A stretch of DNA of 64,000 nt, from the NCBI GenBank assembly GCA_050633905.1, contig JBOEHJ010000008.1, forward strand, positions 28,314 through 92,313. Reading direction: 5' to 3'. Of this stretch, positions 34,425 through 42,658 are shown piece after piece. The stretch is from JANQPX01 sp050633905 (GTDB taxonomy: Bacteria > Pseudomonadota > Alphaproteobacteria > Geminicoccales > Geminicoccaceae). Positions within the stretch are counted from its first letter, which is position 1. The number at the start of each line of letters is the position of its first letter. The notes under the pieces are model-generated. The model saw nothing but the letters and a program-made list of their open reading frames with translations, was not told where the DNA came from and ran no database searches. Made by a program: the position numbers and the translations under genes.

Positions 34425-34655
34425 GCTTATTCTCCCCGACCTGACCTTAACAACAAGCTATGGCAGCGTCCAAGCAGGGCGATTTGGGGGGAGCCTGTCG
34501 ACGCTGACGCCGATCAACTCGATCGTCTGGAACGTTGTCTGATCATGGGAAACCTGCCCACTCCCCCTTGGCGCCAACTGATAGGGTGTTGTCCTGCGGG
34601 TGGTGAAGCGGAGGAGCAGGCCGGCGAAGACGTCGCTTGGTCGAAAAAGCTCTCG

Positions 34656-35057
34656 TTAACTGTCCTTTTCATCCCGACGCCGATAGGTCGAGGCGGGGTA
34701 GTTTCCCTGCGCTGGAATGCTGAGGATGTCACCGTCGATCTCAGCAATGCTGAAATGTGTGTCGAGCGCATTCAAATCCATCGGGAGCGTCAGCGTTGTC
34801 GCGGGGCAGGCGCGTCTGGTCGCGGAAATTTCGCCTGGACGATCGATCGGGCCGAAGAAACTGTTACATCCATCAAAACCTTCGATGGTTGAGCCGGCGA
34901 TCGTGAAGGATGGAAGATTGTCCTCGGATACCGCGTCCACATGGACGGAATCGACCGTCTCAAGCTGCCAGGTTCCTTCGACGGTGGCTTCCTGGGCAGC
35001 ACAGGCCGTGATGGCCAACCAAGGGATGATCAAGGTGAGCAATCTCTTGCTGATCAA
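34656..35057 (-). CDS. META-domain (HslJ-like) lipoprotein
   Basis: About 133 residues if started at the TTG at 35057, which gives a compact lipoprotein signal with lipobox AITAC. ATGs at 35117/35120 keep the frame but place 21 odd Arg-rich residues before it, and they lie within a dispersed palindrome copy. The mature part has the META-domain pattern: VEGTWQLETVD, then FDGCNSFFGPI (the GCN motif), then MDLNALDTHFSI and LSIPAQG. HslJ-type proteins sit in the outer membrane and are tied to novobiocin and heat responses. Start uncertain, family fairly sure. Confidence 0.8.
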   Translation of the reverse strand: MISKRLLTLIIPWLAITACAAQEATVEGTWQLETVDSVHVDAVSEDNLPSFTIAGSTIEGFDGCNSFFGPIDRPGEISATRRACPATTLTLPMDLNALDTHFSIAEIDGDILSIPAQGNYPASTYRRRDEKDS

Positions 35058-35102
35058 CGAAGATAGACGTCGCGTTGTCCCAGCATAGGCTGTTTGTCGT
35101 TG

Positions 35103-35123
35103 GTGGGATAACCACATCATGGA
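35103..35123 (+). repeat. Dispersed palindrome copy near hslJ-like gene
   Basis: GTGG-GATAA-CCAC with the tail ATCATGGA. Four-pair stem; the fifth pair is mismatched. It overlaps the upstream candidate start codons of the leftward META-domain gene, one reason to prefer the internal start. Confidence 0.5.
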
Positions 35124-35239
35124 TTACCTCGGTTAGTGTTGTTCGCAAAATTGTTACAAGGATGCGTAGCCGGTCTTGGTGTTGGATCGTGGGGCTGCGA
35201 GTGTGTACGGCTCTCACCGGACATGCCACTTGCTGTGAA

Positions 35240-36499
35240 CTAGTCGCAATAACCCGCTGATGCCAGGGTGCCGCCCTCAGGGGCAGGGCCGCTGCACAGT
35301 GAGTTGATCAGCGAACCGATATTACCGGCGCCGAAGCCACCGTAATCCGGCTCTGGATACTGGGTGTTTTGTCCGAATTGTGAGGAGAAGTTGTCCTTTG
35401 GAGTATTCGGATCGGCCGTACCCCAGGAGGTCACGCCGACGACGGCCATGATAGCCTGCTCGCCTTCCACGGCACCGCCTGAAAGAACGGCATTGCGTCC
35501 CGAGAAGTTGACCGTCCACGGTCCGCCGCTCGCACCGCCGGTAAGGTTGCTACCCTGCCAGAGTTGCGGGATCTCGGCGGTGGTGGCGTCGCCACAAAAG
35601 GTCGTGGTGAAGGTCGGCCCATCGGTGCGCTGCATGATCGCCCCGCCATCCATCAGGCCGGGATAACCGAGCGTCGAGATTGCTGCTGTGTTGAGGTCAC
35701 CGGTCCTGGGCGATGAGACAAAGCCAAGATTGTTCCAACCATAGTTCAACATGCCGACGATATCGCCGATCAGCTGCCCCTCTGCATTCCTCGGAACCGC
35801 CATGACGGCGAGGTCATTTTCCCGCGCCGCACCACAGCCTGGATCTGTGCCATCCGACCAACTCTGAGGCCGGGAGACCGCGAAGGGTACGAAGGTGCCA
35901 TAGGGTGCGATCTGCTCCTCGGTGGCATCCGCAGCACCGTAATGCCCGGGTAGGAAGACGAAGTTGGTGAAGATGGTATCGCCGCTGCCGAAGTCTTGAA
36001 TGCAATGGGCTGCGGTGACGATGACACCGCGCAGAATGACGCTGGCCGAACAATGGGATGACCCCGCGCCGACCTGGAAGAACAACTTGCCCACGGCGCG
36101 GTAGGGATAGGTGGTGCTGAGGTAATTGTCGACGGTCGCTTCCGGTGCTGATTGATTGCCAACCTGCACGCGCGTGGTTGTGTAGGGAATGCCGAATGTC
36201 CCAAAGGCGCGCGCCTGGTAAGTCTGCTCGGCTGGGCCATCCCCAGTCTTTGCACCCGGGGCGTAGATACCGTCGCTCGTCGAGGCAAAGGCGTTGCTGG
36301 TATCTTGTGCTGCCAGCGGATTGACGTGGGCTCGCGCACGTTGGGCAATGGCGTTGATGTTCGAAAGCTGCCGCGGCTGTTTGAGGCTGGCAACATTGTT
36401 CTGGGCGTCGGCATCTTGGCCGAAAATAACGCCACCGCTGGTGCCGCTTAGCGCTAGCGCGATGGCTGACGCTCCGACGATTTGTTTTAATCGGGCCAT
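35240..36499 (-). CDS. Secreted trypsin-like serine protease
   Basis: 419 residues from ATG 36499, with AGGAGA upstream. Signal peptide about 30 residues, then a roughly 100-residue Ala/Gln-rich propeptide-like part, then a chymotrypsin-fold domain. The catalytic His is in IVTAAHC (near 164), the Asp in ENDLAVMAV and the Ser in TGGASGGPW. Two Cys pairs are plausible (SSHC/AAHC and PGCG). It resembles glutamyl-endopeptidase/V8-type proteases with a Gly/Asn-rich C-terminal tail. Probably exported to the periplasm or medium. Stands alone. Confidence 0.9.
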   Translation of the reverse strand: MARLKQIVGASAIALALSGTSGGVIFGQDADAQNNVASLKQPRQLSNINAIAQRARAHVNPLAAQDTSNAFASTSDGIYAPGAKTGDGPAEQTYQARAFGTFGIPYTTTRVQVGNQSAPEATVDNYLSTTYPYRAVGKLFFQVGAGSSHCSASVILRGVIVTAAHCIQDFGSGDTIFTNFVFLPGHYGAADATEEQIAPYGTFVPFAVSRPQSWSDGTDPGCGAARENDLAVMAVPRNAEGQLIGDIVGMLNYGWNNLGFVSSPRTGDLNTAAISTLGYPGLMDGGAIMQRTDGPTFTTTFCGDATTAEIPQLWQGSNLTGGASGGPWTVNFSGRNAVLSGGAVEGEQAIMAVVGVTSWGTADPNTPKDNFSSQFGQNTQYPEPDYGGFGAGNIGSLINSLCSGPAPEGGTLASAGYCD

Positions 36500-36737
36500 A
36501 ATCAATAGTCTCCTGAAGTCATCACGAGTTAATTGCAAGGAGACCTGCGAACACTGCATCAAGATGAAATAATTGATCTCGATACTTGGCTGCGGTCCGT
36601 CGGAATGACATTCCGCATTAGGGCGTCTAAAATTAAAATTTCATGTGCGCTAGATCACTTTTCAACAAAGAGGCATAGCGTTCTGGCTAAGCGAGTCAGG
36701 TGACGTCATCGATGTCAGATCGGCTTGGTGGCTCTGA

Positions 36738-38273
36738 TTATTCGGCTGCCGTCGCCTTGGCTCCCCTGAGGGCTTCGCCCGGTTCAGGATATGGCCAGAG
36801 CTGGTCCATCGGGATCGTTTTGCCGGTGTCAGTCTGGATGCGCACATGATAGCGCTTTAGCCGCCTCGGTTCGTGCACACCGCAGGAATGGGCGATGACG
36901 CCAACTTCCTTTTCCATGTTTTTTGCATAGCTGGCAACTCGGAACTGCTTTTCCTTTGGCACCAGGCCGCGTTGCAGGTCCTTAACATGGGTGGTGATCC
37001 CCGTCGGGCAGGTGTTTTTGTTACATTGCAATGCCTGAATGCAGCCCAAGGCGAACATGAAGCCGCGGGCGGAGACGACGAAATCGGCGCCGGTGCAAAG
37101 GGCCCAGGCGACCTCAGTCGGCGTGATCATCTTGCCGGAGCAGATCACCTTGACCCGATCACGCAGATCGTAGCGGATGAGTTGATCAACCACCATCGGC
37201 AGGGTCTCGGCGACTGGCAGGCCCATATTATCGATCAAGCTCTGCGGCGCAGCCCCGGTGCCGCCATCGGCGCTATCGATGGTGATGAAGTCGGGGGCAC
37301 TCTCGATCCCGCGGCGATGGATCTCCTCGAACAGCTTGTCGAGCCAGCCGACACCGGAGATCACCGTCTTGAAGCCCGTGGGCTTGCCCGTTGTTGTTCG
37401 CACGCGGTCGATGAAGTCGAGCAGCTCGCCCGGATTGTCGATCTCGACATGGCGGTTCGGACTGATGCTGTCCTTGCCGAGTGGAATGCCGCGCGTTCGA
37501 GCAATTTCCTCCGTCACCTTGTTGCCGGGGAGAATCCCCCCTTTGCCGGGTTTTGCGCCTTGGCTGAGCTTGATCTCGAACATCTTGACCTGCTCGTGAG
37601 CGGCAATCTTGGCAAGGGTGTCTTCGCAGAACGTACCGTCTTCCTTGCGGCAGCCATACTTTGCGGTGCCGATCTGAAAAACGATGTCACAGTCGCCTTC
37701 CAAATGAAATTCGGACATCGCCCCTTCGCCGGTATTGTACCAGCAGCCAGCGAGCTTCGCGCCGCGTGAAAGGGATTTCACCGCCACTCTCGAAAGGGCG
37801 CCATAGGACATGCCGGAGATATTGAACAACCGGTTCTGCGTGTAGGGCATGGCGCAATGGGGGCCTACGGTAACGGGGGTGGGTTCCTCGGCATCCTCAT
37901 CGAGGGTGGGAAAGGGGCAGGCGACGAAAAGCGGCGTACCGACTGGCCGAAGATCCCTCGTTGATCCGAACGCCGCGGTGTTGTCGACATTCTTGGCGGC
38001 GCGATAGGCCCAGGAGCGCTGTGCCCGGTTGAACGGCATCTCTTCCCGGTCCATGGCGAAGAAATACTGGCGGAAAAACTCGCCCATATGCTCGAAGAAA
38101 TACCGAAGGCGGCCAATCACCGGATAGTTGCGCCGAATCGCACTGTCCTTCTGCGTACGGTCGATCACATAAAGAACAAGGACAGCAAGAATGCCGATAC
38201 CGATGGCGACGACCAACAATGTTGCCATCACATTCAGCGTTGTGAGGACAAATCCCGGTAACATCTCGAACAT
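36738..38273 (-). CDS. FMN-binding glutamate-synthase-domain membrane protein
   Basis: 511 residues from ATG 38273. One N-terminal membrane helix (TLLVVAIGIGILAVLVLYVI) is followed by a soluble domain matching the FMN/FeS core of glutamate synthase (GltB): FNISGMSYGALSRVAVKSLSRGAKLAG, KLSQGAKPGKGGILPGNKV, ITIDSADGGTGAAPQSLIDNMG, and the iron-sulfur Cys cluster LGCIQALQCNKNTCPTGI. It lacks the glutaminase domain, so it is not a normal glutamate synthase. Such YerD-like proteins have no firm substrate. The membrane anchor at the start suggests it faces the cytoplasm at the membrane. Confidence 0.9.
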   Translation of the reverse strand: MFEMLPGFVLTTLNVMATLLVVAIGIGILAVLVLYVIDRTQKDSAIRRNYPVIGRLRYFFEHMGEFFRQYFFAMDREEMPFNRAQRSWAYRAAKNVDNTAAFGSTRDLRPVGTPLFVACPFPTLDEDAEEPTPVTVGPHCAMPYTQNRLFNISGMSYGALSRVAVKSLSRGAKLAGCWYNTGEGAMSEFHLEGDCDIVFQIGTAKYGCRKEDGTFCEDTLAKIAAHEQVKMFEIKLSQGAKPGKGGILPGNKVTEEIARTRGIPLGKDSISPNRHVEIDNPGELLDFIDRVRTTTGKPTGFKTVISGVGWLDKLFEEIHRRGIESAPDFITIDSADGGTGAAPQSLIDNMGLPVAETLPMVVDQLIRYDLRDRVKVICSGKMITPTEVAWALCTGADFVVSARGFMFALGCIQALQCNKNTCPTGITTHVKDLQRGLVPKEKQFRVASYAKNMEKEVGVIAHSCGVHEPRRLKRYHVRIQTDTGKTIPMDQLWPYPEPGEALRGAKATAAE

Positions 38274-38480
38274 GACGATCTTTCTGACAGTGCCTTTTGC
38301 TTTAGCGCTATCGAGAGCATAGCCCGTTTCTGAAGCAAAGGCGCCCACAAAACGAGCAGCCTGATATGAATGCGGAAACGCGTCAGTGGTCTGTTCACTT
38401 CGAATAATTCCCGAAGCCTTGCCAAAAATGGCGGTATATCCCTGGACGTCTTAGTGCGTTGTTCGAAAGCGGTGGACGCT

Positions 38481-38500
38481 CAATGATGTGGTCATGCCAC
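38481..38500 (-). repeat. Dispersed palindrome copy at ilvA stop
   Basis: On the minus strand GTGG-CATGA-CCAC with the tail ATCATTG. The ilvA stop TGA is inside the loop, so the last codons (Val-Ala-stop) belong to the element. Same orientation as the gene. Confidence 0.65.
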
Positions 38501-39712
38501 GAGGCGACTCTGGTAGCCTTTTTCCTTTAAGGCGGCCGCCACGCGCTCGATCTGCTCCTCGCCGCGCATCTGTAAAACCAGCTGGACCAGGGTGGCGCGC
38601 ACTGATGATCCGCCGAAGGTACGCTGGTGCTGGATCTCGACAATATTGCTGTCCAGCTCGCCCAGCATCTGAGTGAGCTCGGCAAGCGCGCCCGGCATAT
38701 CGCGGATCTCAACATCGAGGCGGACGAGGCGATGGCTGCGCACGAGACCGCGCTGCAGGATCGAGGATAGGATCATCATGTCGATATTGCCGCCGGAAAG
38801 CAGCACGGCGACGCGCTTTCCCTGGAAGAGCGACGGATGGGCGAACAACGCTGCAAGCCCTGCGGCACCAGCACCCTCGACCACGGTTTTCTCGATCTCC
38901 AGCAGATCAAAAACCGCCTGTTCGATCTGTTCCTCGCTGACCTTTAGCATCCGATCGACGTTCTCTTGGATCAACGGCCAGGTCAGGCTGCCCGGCGACT
39001 TGACTGCGATGCCTTCGGCCACCGTGCCGGGTTCCATCTCGGTGTTGGGCAGGTCGTAAAAGGACTGAACGACAGCGGCATAACGTTCGACCTGAACACC
39101 CACCACCTCAATGGAAGGGGCCAACCCCTTGATCGCAACGGCCGCACCGCTGATCAGGCCGCCGCCGCCGACAGGGATGACGATGCTGTCGATCTCATTG
39201 AGGGCATCGATAACCTCAAGCCCGACCGTACCCTGGCCGGCAATGATCCGGGGATCGTTGAAGGGATGTACCAGTGTCAGGCCACGTTCCGCCGCCAGTT
39301 GCTCGGTGAAGCTGCGGGTCTCNNCGAACTGATTGCCGTGCAGCAGAACCTCCGCCCCGAAAACCCGCGTCTGTTCCACCTTGGCATTGGGGGTTGAACG
39401 CGGCATGACGATGGTGGTGGGCACGCTGAGACGGCTGCCGTGACAGGCAAGGGCTTGGGCATGATTGCCAGCCGACATGGCAATCACGCCTGCCGACCGC
39501 TCTTCGGTTGAAAGCTGCATTAGGCAATTGAGGGCGCCCCGCTCTTTAAAGGACGAGGTGAATTGCAGGTTTTCGAATTTGAAGAATACCTCGCAGCCGG
39601 TGAGCGTTGAAAAAATCGCCGAGCGCGTGCAGGGCGTATCGACGATGCAACCTTTCAAGCGCGCGGCAGCGGCATGAATGGTCTCGAGCGTGACGGCGGC
39701 ATCGCTTGGCAT
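38492..39712 (-). CDS. ilvA: Threonine ammonia-lyase (threonine deaminase)
   Basis: 406 residues. The N-terminal PLP domain has the Lys in TSSFKERGALN (about residue 55), SAGNHAQALA, the Gly loop VGGGGLISG and a C-terminal Ser in LLSGGNID. It is followed by a single ACT-like regulatory domain (VEIRDMPGALAELTQMLGEL). The short single-ACT form is the family often used for catabolic or biosynthetic threonine/serine deamination. Two unknown bases (39323-39324) fall in one codon near residue 130, in the stretch GNQF-x-ETRSF. The frame is open across them as given, but their number is uncertain. Confidence 0.93.
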   Translation of the reverse strand: MPSDAAVTLETIHAAAARLKGCIVDTPCTRSAIFSTLTGCEVFFKFENLQFTSSFKERGALNCLMQLSTEERSAGVIAMSAGNHAQALACHGSRLSVPTTIVMPRSTPNAKVEQTRVFGAEVLLHGNQFXETRSFTEQLAAERGLTLVHPFNDPRIIAGQGTVGLEVIDALNEIDSIVIPVGGGGLISGAAVAIKGLAPSIEVVGVQVERYAAVVQSFYDLPNTEMEPGTVAEGIAVKSPGSLTWPLIQENVDRMLKVSEEQIEQAVFDLLEIEKTVVEGAGAAGLAALFAHPSLFQGKRVAVLLSGGNIDMMILSSILQRGLVRSHRLVRLDVEIRDMPGALAELTQMLGELDSNIVEIQHQRTFGGSSVRATLVQLVLQMRGEEQIERVAAALKEKGYQSRLVA

Positions 39713-40339
39713 CGTCGAAATCCTCGAACCGTTGAGCGGCGCAGTCTATCGACTTGGCCAGGAGGTTTTTTGCAAGAAGAAAAGCCCGATAACTTGGGAC
39801 CGATACCACATTCCCAAAGTTTAGGCTTGCCACAATGCGCTAAAAACCCAGGAAAGATGGGGATCTTGGGCTCGTTTAGTTCTTTCAACGGGCCGCGTTA
39901 TGATATTTTTAGTCCACGGCATTTTAGGAATTTAATCTAGTTCTAAGATCACATCCTTTGTGCAACGCGTCTATTGTTCAATTAGCAGCCGGACTGAACC
40001 ACAGGTATATCTTTTCTGATCGTAATCGTTTCTTCCCCAGGCAAATGCTCCACGTTTCGGACTGCGGGCAGGATTTCGGCGACTAAGGGGCGTTGCTCAT
40101 TTGTCTTGACACGCCAGGCTGCCCACATGTCTTCCGACCAGGGTTGGACGATGACCGTTAATGTCCGCAAGTTAAGGTTTCGTTAGCTCTGGGCGGAAAA
40201 ACGCCTGAACAATTGTTGCCAAAGCCTAGCGCATTTCTGCAGAAGGTTTACGCAGCGCTACCCCTCTCCCCCGCAGGATCACACACCTATCGGGCGGCCC
40301 CGCGAGGGAAAGGATTGTTCTACCTGGCTGGGCAATGCT
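39713..40339. other. 630-base region with only a doubtful small frame
   Basis: AT-rich in 39770-39970. The only protein-like frame is leftward, 39982-40170 (62 residues from a TTG; contains VIVQPWSEDMWAAWRV and LPAVRNVEHLPGEETITI). It has reasonable codon use but no ATG at its beginning or ribosome site, so it may be a remnant. Nothing else was seen. Confidence 0.4.
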
Positions 40340-40447
40340 CTAGGCGTTCCAACGACCGTTGATGCTGACGATCGCGCCGGTTACCCGGTCGGTCTCTTTG
40401 GCCCGATGTGATAGAGCACGATCTTGGTCATGCTTCGTAGGAAGCAT
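40340..40447 (-). pseudogene. Possible remnant or very small protein
   Basis: From an ATG at 40447 a leftward frame of 35 codons ends at TAG 40340 with ETDRVTGAIVSINGRWNA. This resembles the last residues of short-chain dehydrogenases (VTGxxVxVNGG). The same frame stays open further upstream, into the end of the zinc peptidase gene, without a start codon. It could be the tail of a lost reductase gene or a tiny protein. Evidence is weak. Confidence 0.25.
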
Positions 40448-40521
40448 AACGCACCGACCATCTTTTTTTCCGTCCTTTACCGTGATCTCGGGACCGATGA
40501 TGGCCCTTTTTAAACGCCGGT

Positions 40522-41259
40522 TTAGCGGCGATTGCTGTTGAGCAAGATGCGTAGGAGCCCCAATCGGTGGAGGTAATAGAGGAGGGTGAGGAGGGAGGTG
40601 ATGGCTGCTGCCAGATAGGTTAGGAAGGCGGCATTCAGCACTTTGCTTGCACCCTCAGCTTCCTGGTCGGTGACAATACCCGCGTTGATCATTGCCGTTT
40701 TGGCTCTTGCGCTTGCATCCCATTCGACAGGGAGAGTGACGATGGCAAACACCAAGGCTGCTGCGAACAGGGCGACCCCGAGAATGACAACTGGTGTGCC
40801 AAGTGCTGGTGCAGCTGCCATCAGCATTGAGCCCACCATCAAGACAGGCATGGACATTTTGCTCGCTATGTTGGTCACAGGCACAAGCTTGGAGCGGAGC
40901 TGCAGAAACTTATAGCCAGTGGCATGTTGCAAAGCGTGCCCGGCTTCGTGGCAGGCAACGCCAATCGCGGAGATCGACCGCTCATGATAAACGGGTTCCG
41001 ATAGGCGCAAGGTTCGATCGCGGGGGTCGTAATGGTCACTAAGTCGACCATTGATTGGCTCGATGGTGCAATTGGTAACGCCTTGGCGCTCTAGCATCAC
41101 CTTGGCAGCTTCTGCCCCGGTCATGTTGCTGACCACGCCGACGGTCTCATATTTCTTGAAGGTTCTCTTCACCATCATCGAGGCCAGTCCTGAGAGAACC
41201 ATGCCAGGCAGCAAAACCAGCAGCATGTAGCTCATATCGAACCCATAACCACCCATCAT
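40522..41259 (-). CDS. Membrane zinc metallopeptidase (YugP-like)
   Basis: 245 residues from ATG 41259, which has GGAGG eight bases upstream; an ATG at 41274 overlaps that site. Layout: membrane helix, a soluble part with the zinc motif ACHEAGHALQHATGY (about 108-122), then two hydrophobic segments (MPVLMVGSMLMAAAP and VVILGVALFAAALVFAIVTL) and a C-terminal helix. DRTLRLSEPVYHERSISAIGVACHEAGH is the hallmark of the PF04298 neutral zinc metallopeptidase family. The substrate is unknown; a membrane quality-control role is usual speculation. Confidence 0.92.
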   Translation of the reverse strand: MMGGYGFDMSYMLLVLLPGMVLSGLASMMVKRTFKKYETVGVVSNMTGAEAAKVMLERQGVTNCTIEPINGRLSDHYDPRDRTLRLSEPVYHERSISAIGVACHEAGHALQHATGYKFLQLRSKLVPVTNIASKMSMPVLMVGSMLMAAAPALGTPVVILGVALFAAALVFAIVTLPVEWDASARAKTAMINAGIVTDQEAEGASKVLNAAFLTYLAAAITSLLTLLYYLHRLGLLRILLNSNRR

Positions 41260-41826
41260 CGAAGCATCCTCCATCTCATCAGTCTAAAGCGCCAAATTCT
41301 CTCGGTCCTGATGGCTCAAAGCAGCGCCATTGTTTAGCGCCATCTTTTCAAGACCTCGATCTTTAACAAGTGCATTGTCATCATGACATGCACCGGACAG
41401 CTGCAACGAATATAGGCACGCTGAAGCTGCATCGCCAAAAAAACCAGCCAAATGAGACCCTTCTTGCAGCAAAAGCCTTTTTTCACACGGGATCATAAAG
41501 GCTATCCAGCCCACATAGGATGTCATGTAAGTTGATGGCAGGCGTCGGCAGAAAGATGCCCTCGTCAGTGGGGCGGTTCGCCTCTCTTTCCCAATTGGAT
41601 ATCGGTGTTGACCAGAAGACCAGCCTTGGCCTATCAGAATTGAGGCTTACCAATCGAGTTTCGCTAGGGAACCGACGCTTCGATAAGAATCGTCTGGTGA
41701 TGTATAATCTCGCTGGCTTTGCATGAACTCCTGCAAAAATGACTTGATCGGTCTGTTTGTGTCGATGCACGAGCCGGATCCTTGTCTGTCTTACGCTATG
41801 TCTTTTAAAGAAGGTGAAGACGACAG
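41260..41826. other. Region without a clear gene before dddL
   Basis: About 570 bases. Two overlapping frames on opposite strands, 41483-41770 (-) and 41520-41726 (+), are equally plausible by composition and so probably neither is real. The 41800-41826 end carries GAAGGTGAAGACGACAG in front of the dddL GTG. No terminator, repeat or RNA gene was recognised. Confidence 0.4.
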
Positions 41827-42477
41827 GTGACAGAAACCCGCCTCAATGACGTGCCGAGCTGGATCTATCTTCTGCGCGAATTTTACGAGATCTACCGGTA
41901 TCTTCCCTCCGGTGGCAGCTCCCTCATCAGAGCACATCAACGCATGGTGCGCGAAGCGATCAGCCGCGTGATGAGCTCGAATGCAGCGCTGGAACGATGC
42001 GCGGCACAGGATAAACCTGTTACTGCGCATTTTCGGCGTGCTTTGGATGAAGGCCGGCGCGAGCGTCATGCTGATATGATCAGGTCGATTGACGCGATCA
42101 ACGACCATCTTGTCTGGCAATATGGCTATGAAAGGGTCCCACGCGGGCTCAAGAACAAATATGCTTATGCTGAGCTTTGCGGTCCTTATGGGCCTGTTAT
42201 TTCAGGGGAAGTCATACTTGGGCTGGTCCTGTTCGCGCCGGCTTGCACCTATCCCACTCATGCCCATGACGGGATCACCGAGAGCTACATCTGTCTTTCC
42301 GGTGCGGTTTCGGAAAATCATCAAGGCGTCTATGCGCCCGGATCGATGATTTTCAACCCGCCCAATCAACACCATCGGATTACAGTTTCAGACCGTGAAC
42401 CGGCGCTGATGGCCTATGCGTGGATTGGTCCGCCCGAGAAATTGTTGAATCAGAAGATGGTGTTCAGCCGCCGTTGA
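41827..42477 (+). CDS. dddL: Dimethylsulfoniopropionate lyase, DddL type
   Basis: 216 residues starting at GTG 41827. DddL cleaves DMSP to dimethyl sulfide and acrylate. The family order is recognisable: LLREFYEIYRYLPSGGSSLIRAHQRMVREA at the N-terminus, then YGYERVPRGLKNKYAYAELCGPYGP, then the cupin metal site YPTHAHDGITESYICLSG (two His and a Glu) and YAPGSMIFNPPNQHHRI (third His). No signal peptide. The gene stands alone: no acrylate-utilisation genes (acuI, acuK, prpE) follow, and a chemoreceptor gene lies 181 bases downstream. Assignment is from remembered family sequence; other cupin DMSP lyases (DddQ, DddW) fit less well. Confidence 0.85.
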   Translation: MTETRLNDVPSWIYLLREFYEIYRYLPSGGSSLIRAHQRMVREAISRVMSSNAALERCAAQDKPVTAHFRRALDEGRRERHADMIRSIDAINDHLVWQYGYERVPRGLKNKYAYAELCGPYGPVISGEVILGLVLFAPACTYPTHAHDGITESYICLSGAVSENHQGVYAPGSMIFNPPNQHHRITVSDREPALMAYAWIGPPEKLLNQKMVFSRR

Positions 42478-42658
42478 GTGTTTTGGGGACTGCACCAGCG
42501 GGCTGGTTCGATCTGATCAGAAATGCTCCGGGCTGATTTTGGTTATGGGACGAAGACGCAACAACATAGACCTAGGATTGGATCACGGCGTTAACGAAAT
42601 AATAGGGAGTGGCAATATACAACTTGGGTAGATTTCCCTTCTTATTGGGCCGTGAAAA

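Noticed and set aside
36873..37769. A 298-codon plus-strand frame inside the FMN glutamate-synthase-like gene
   Set aside because: Antisense of a conserved FMN/iron-sulfur domain; no motif of its own.
41483..41770. Opposite-strand small frames upstream of dddL
   Set aside because: Both strands look equally coding, which usually means neither is.
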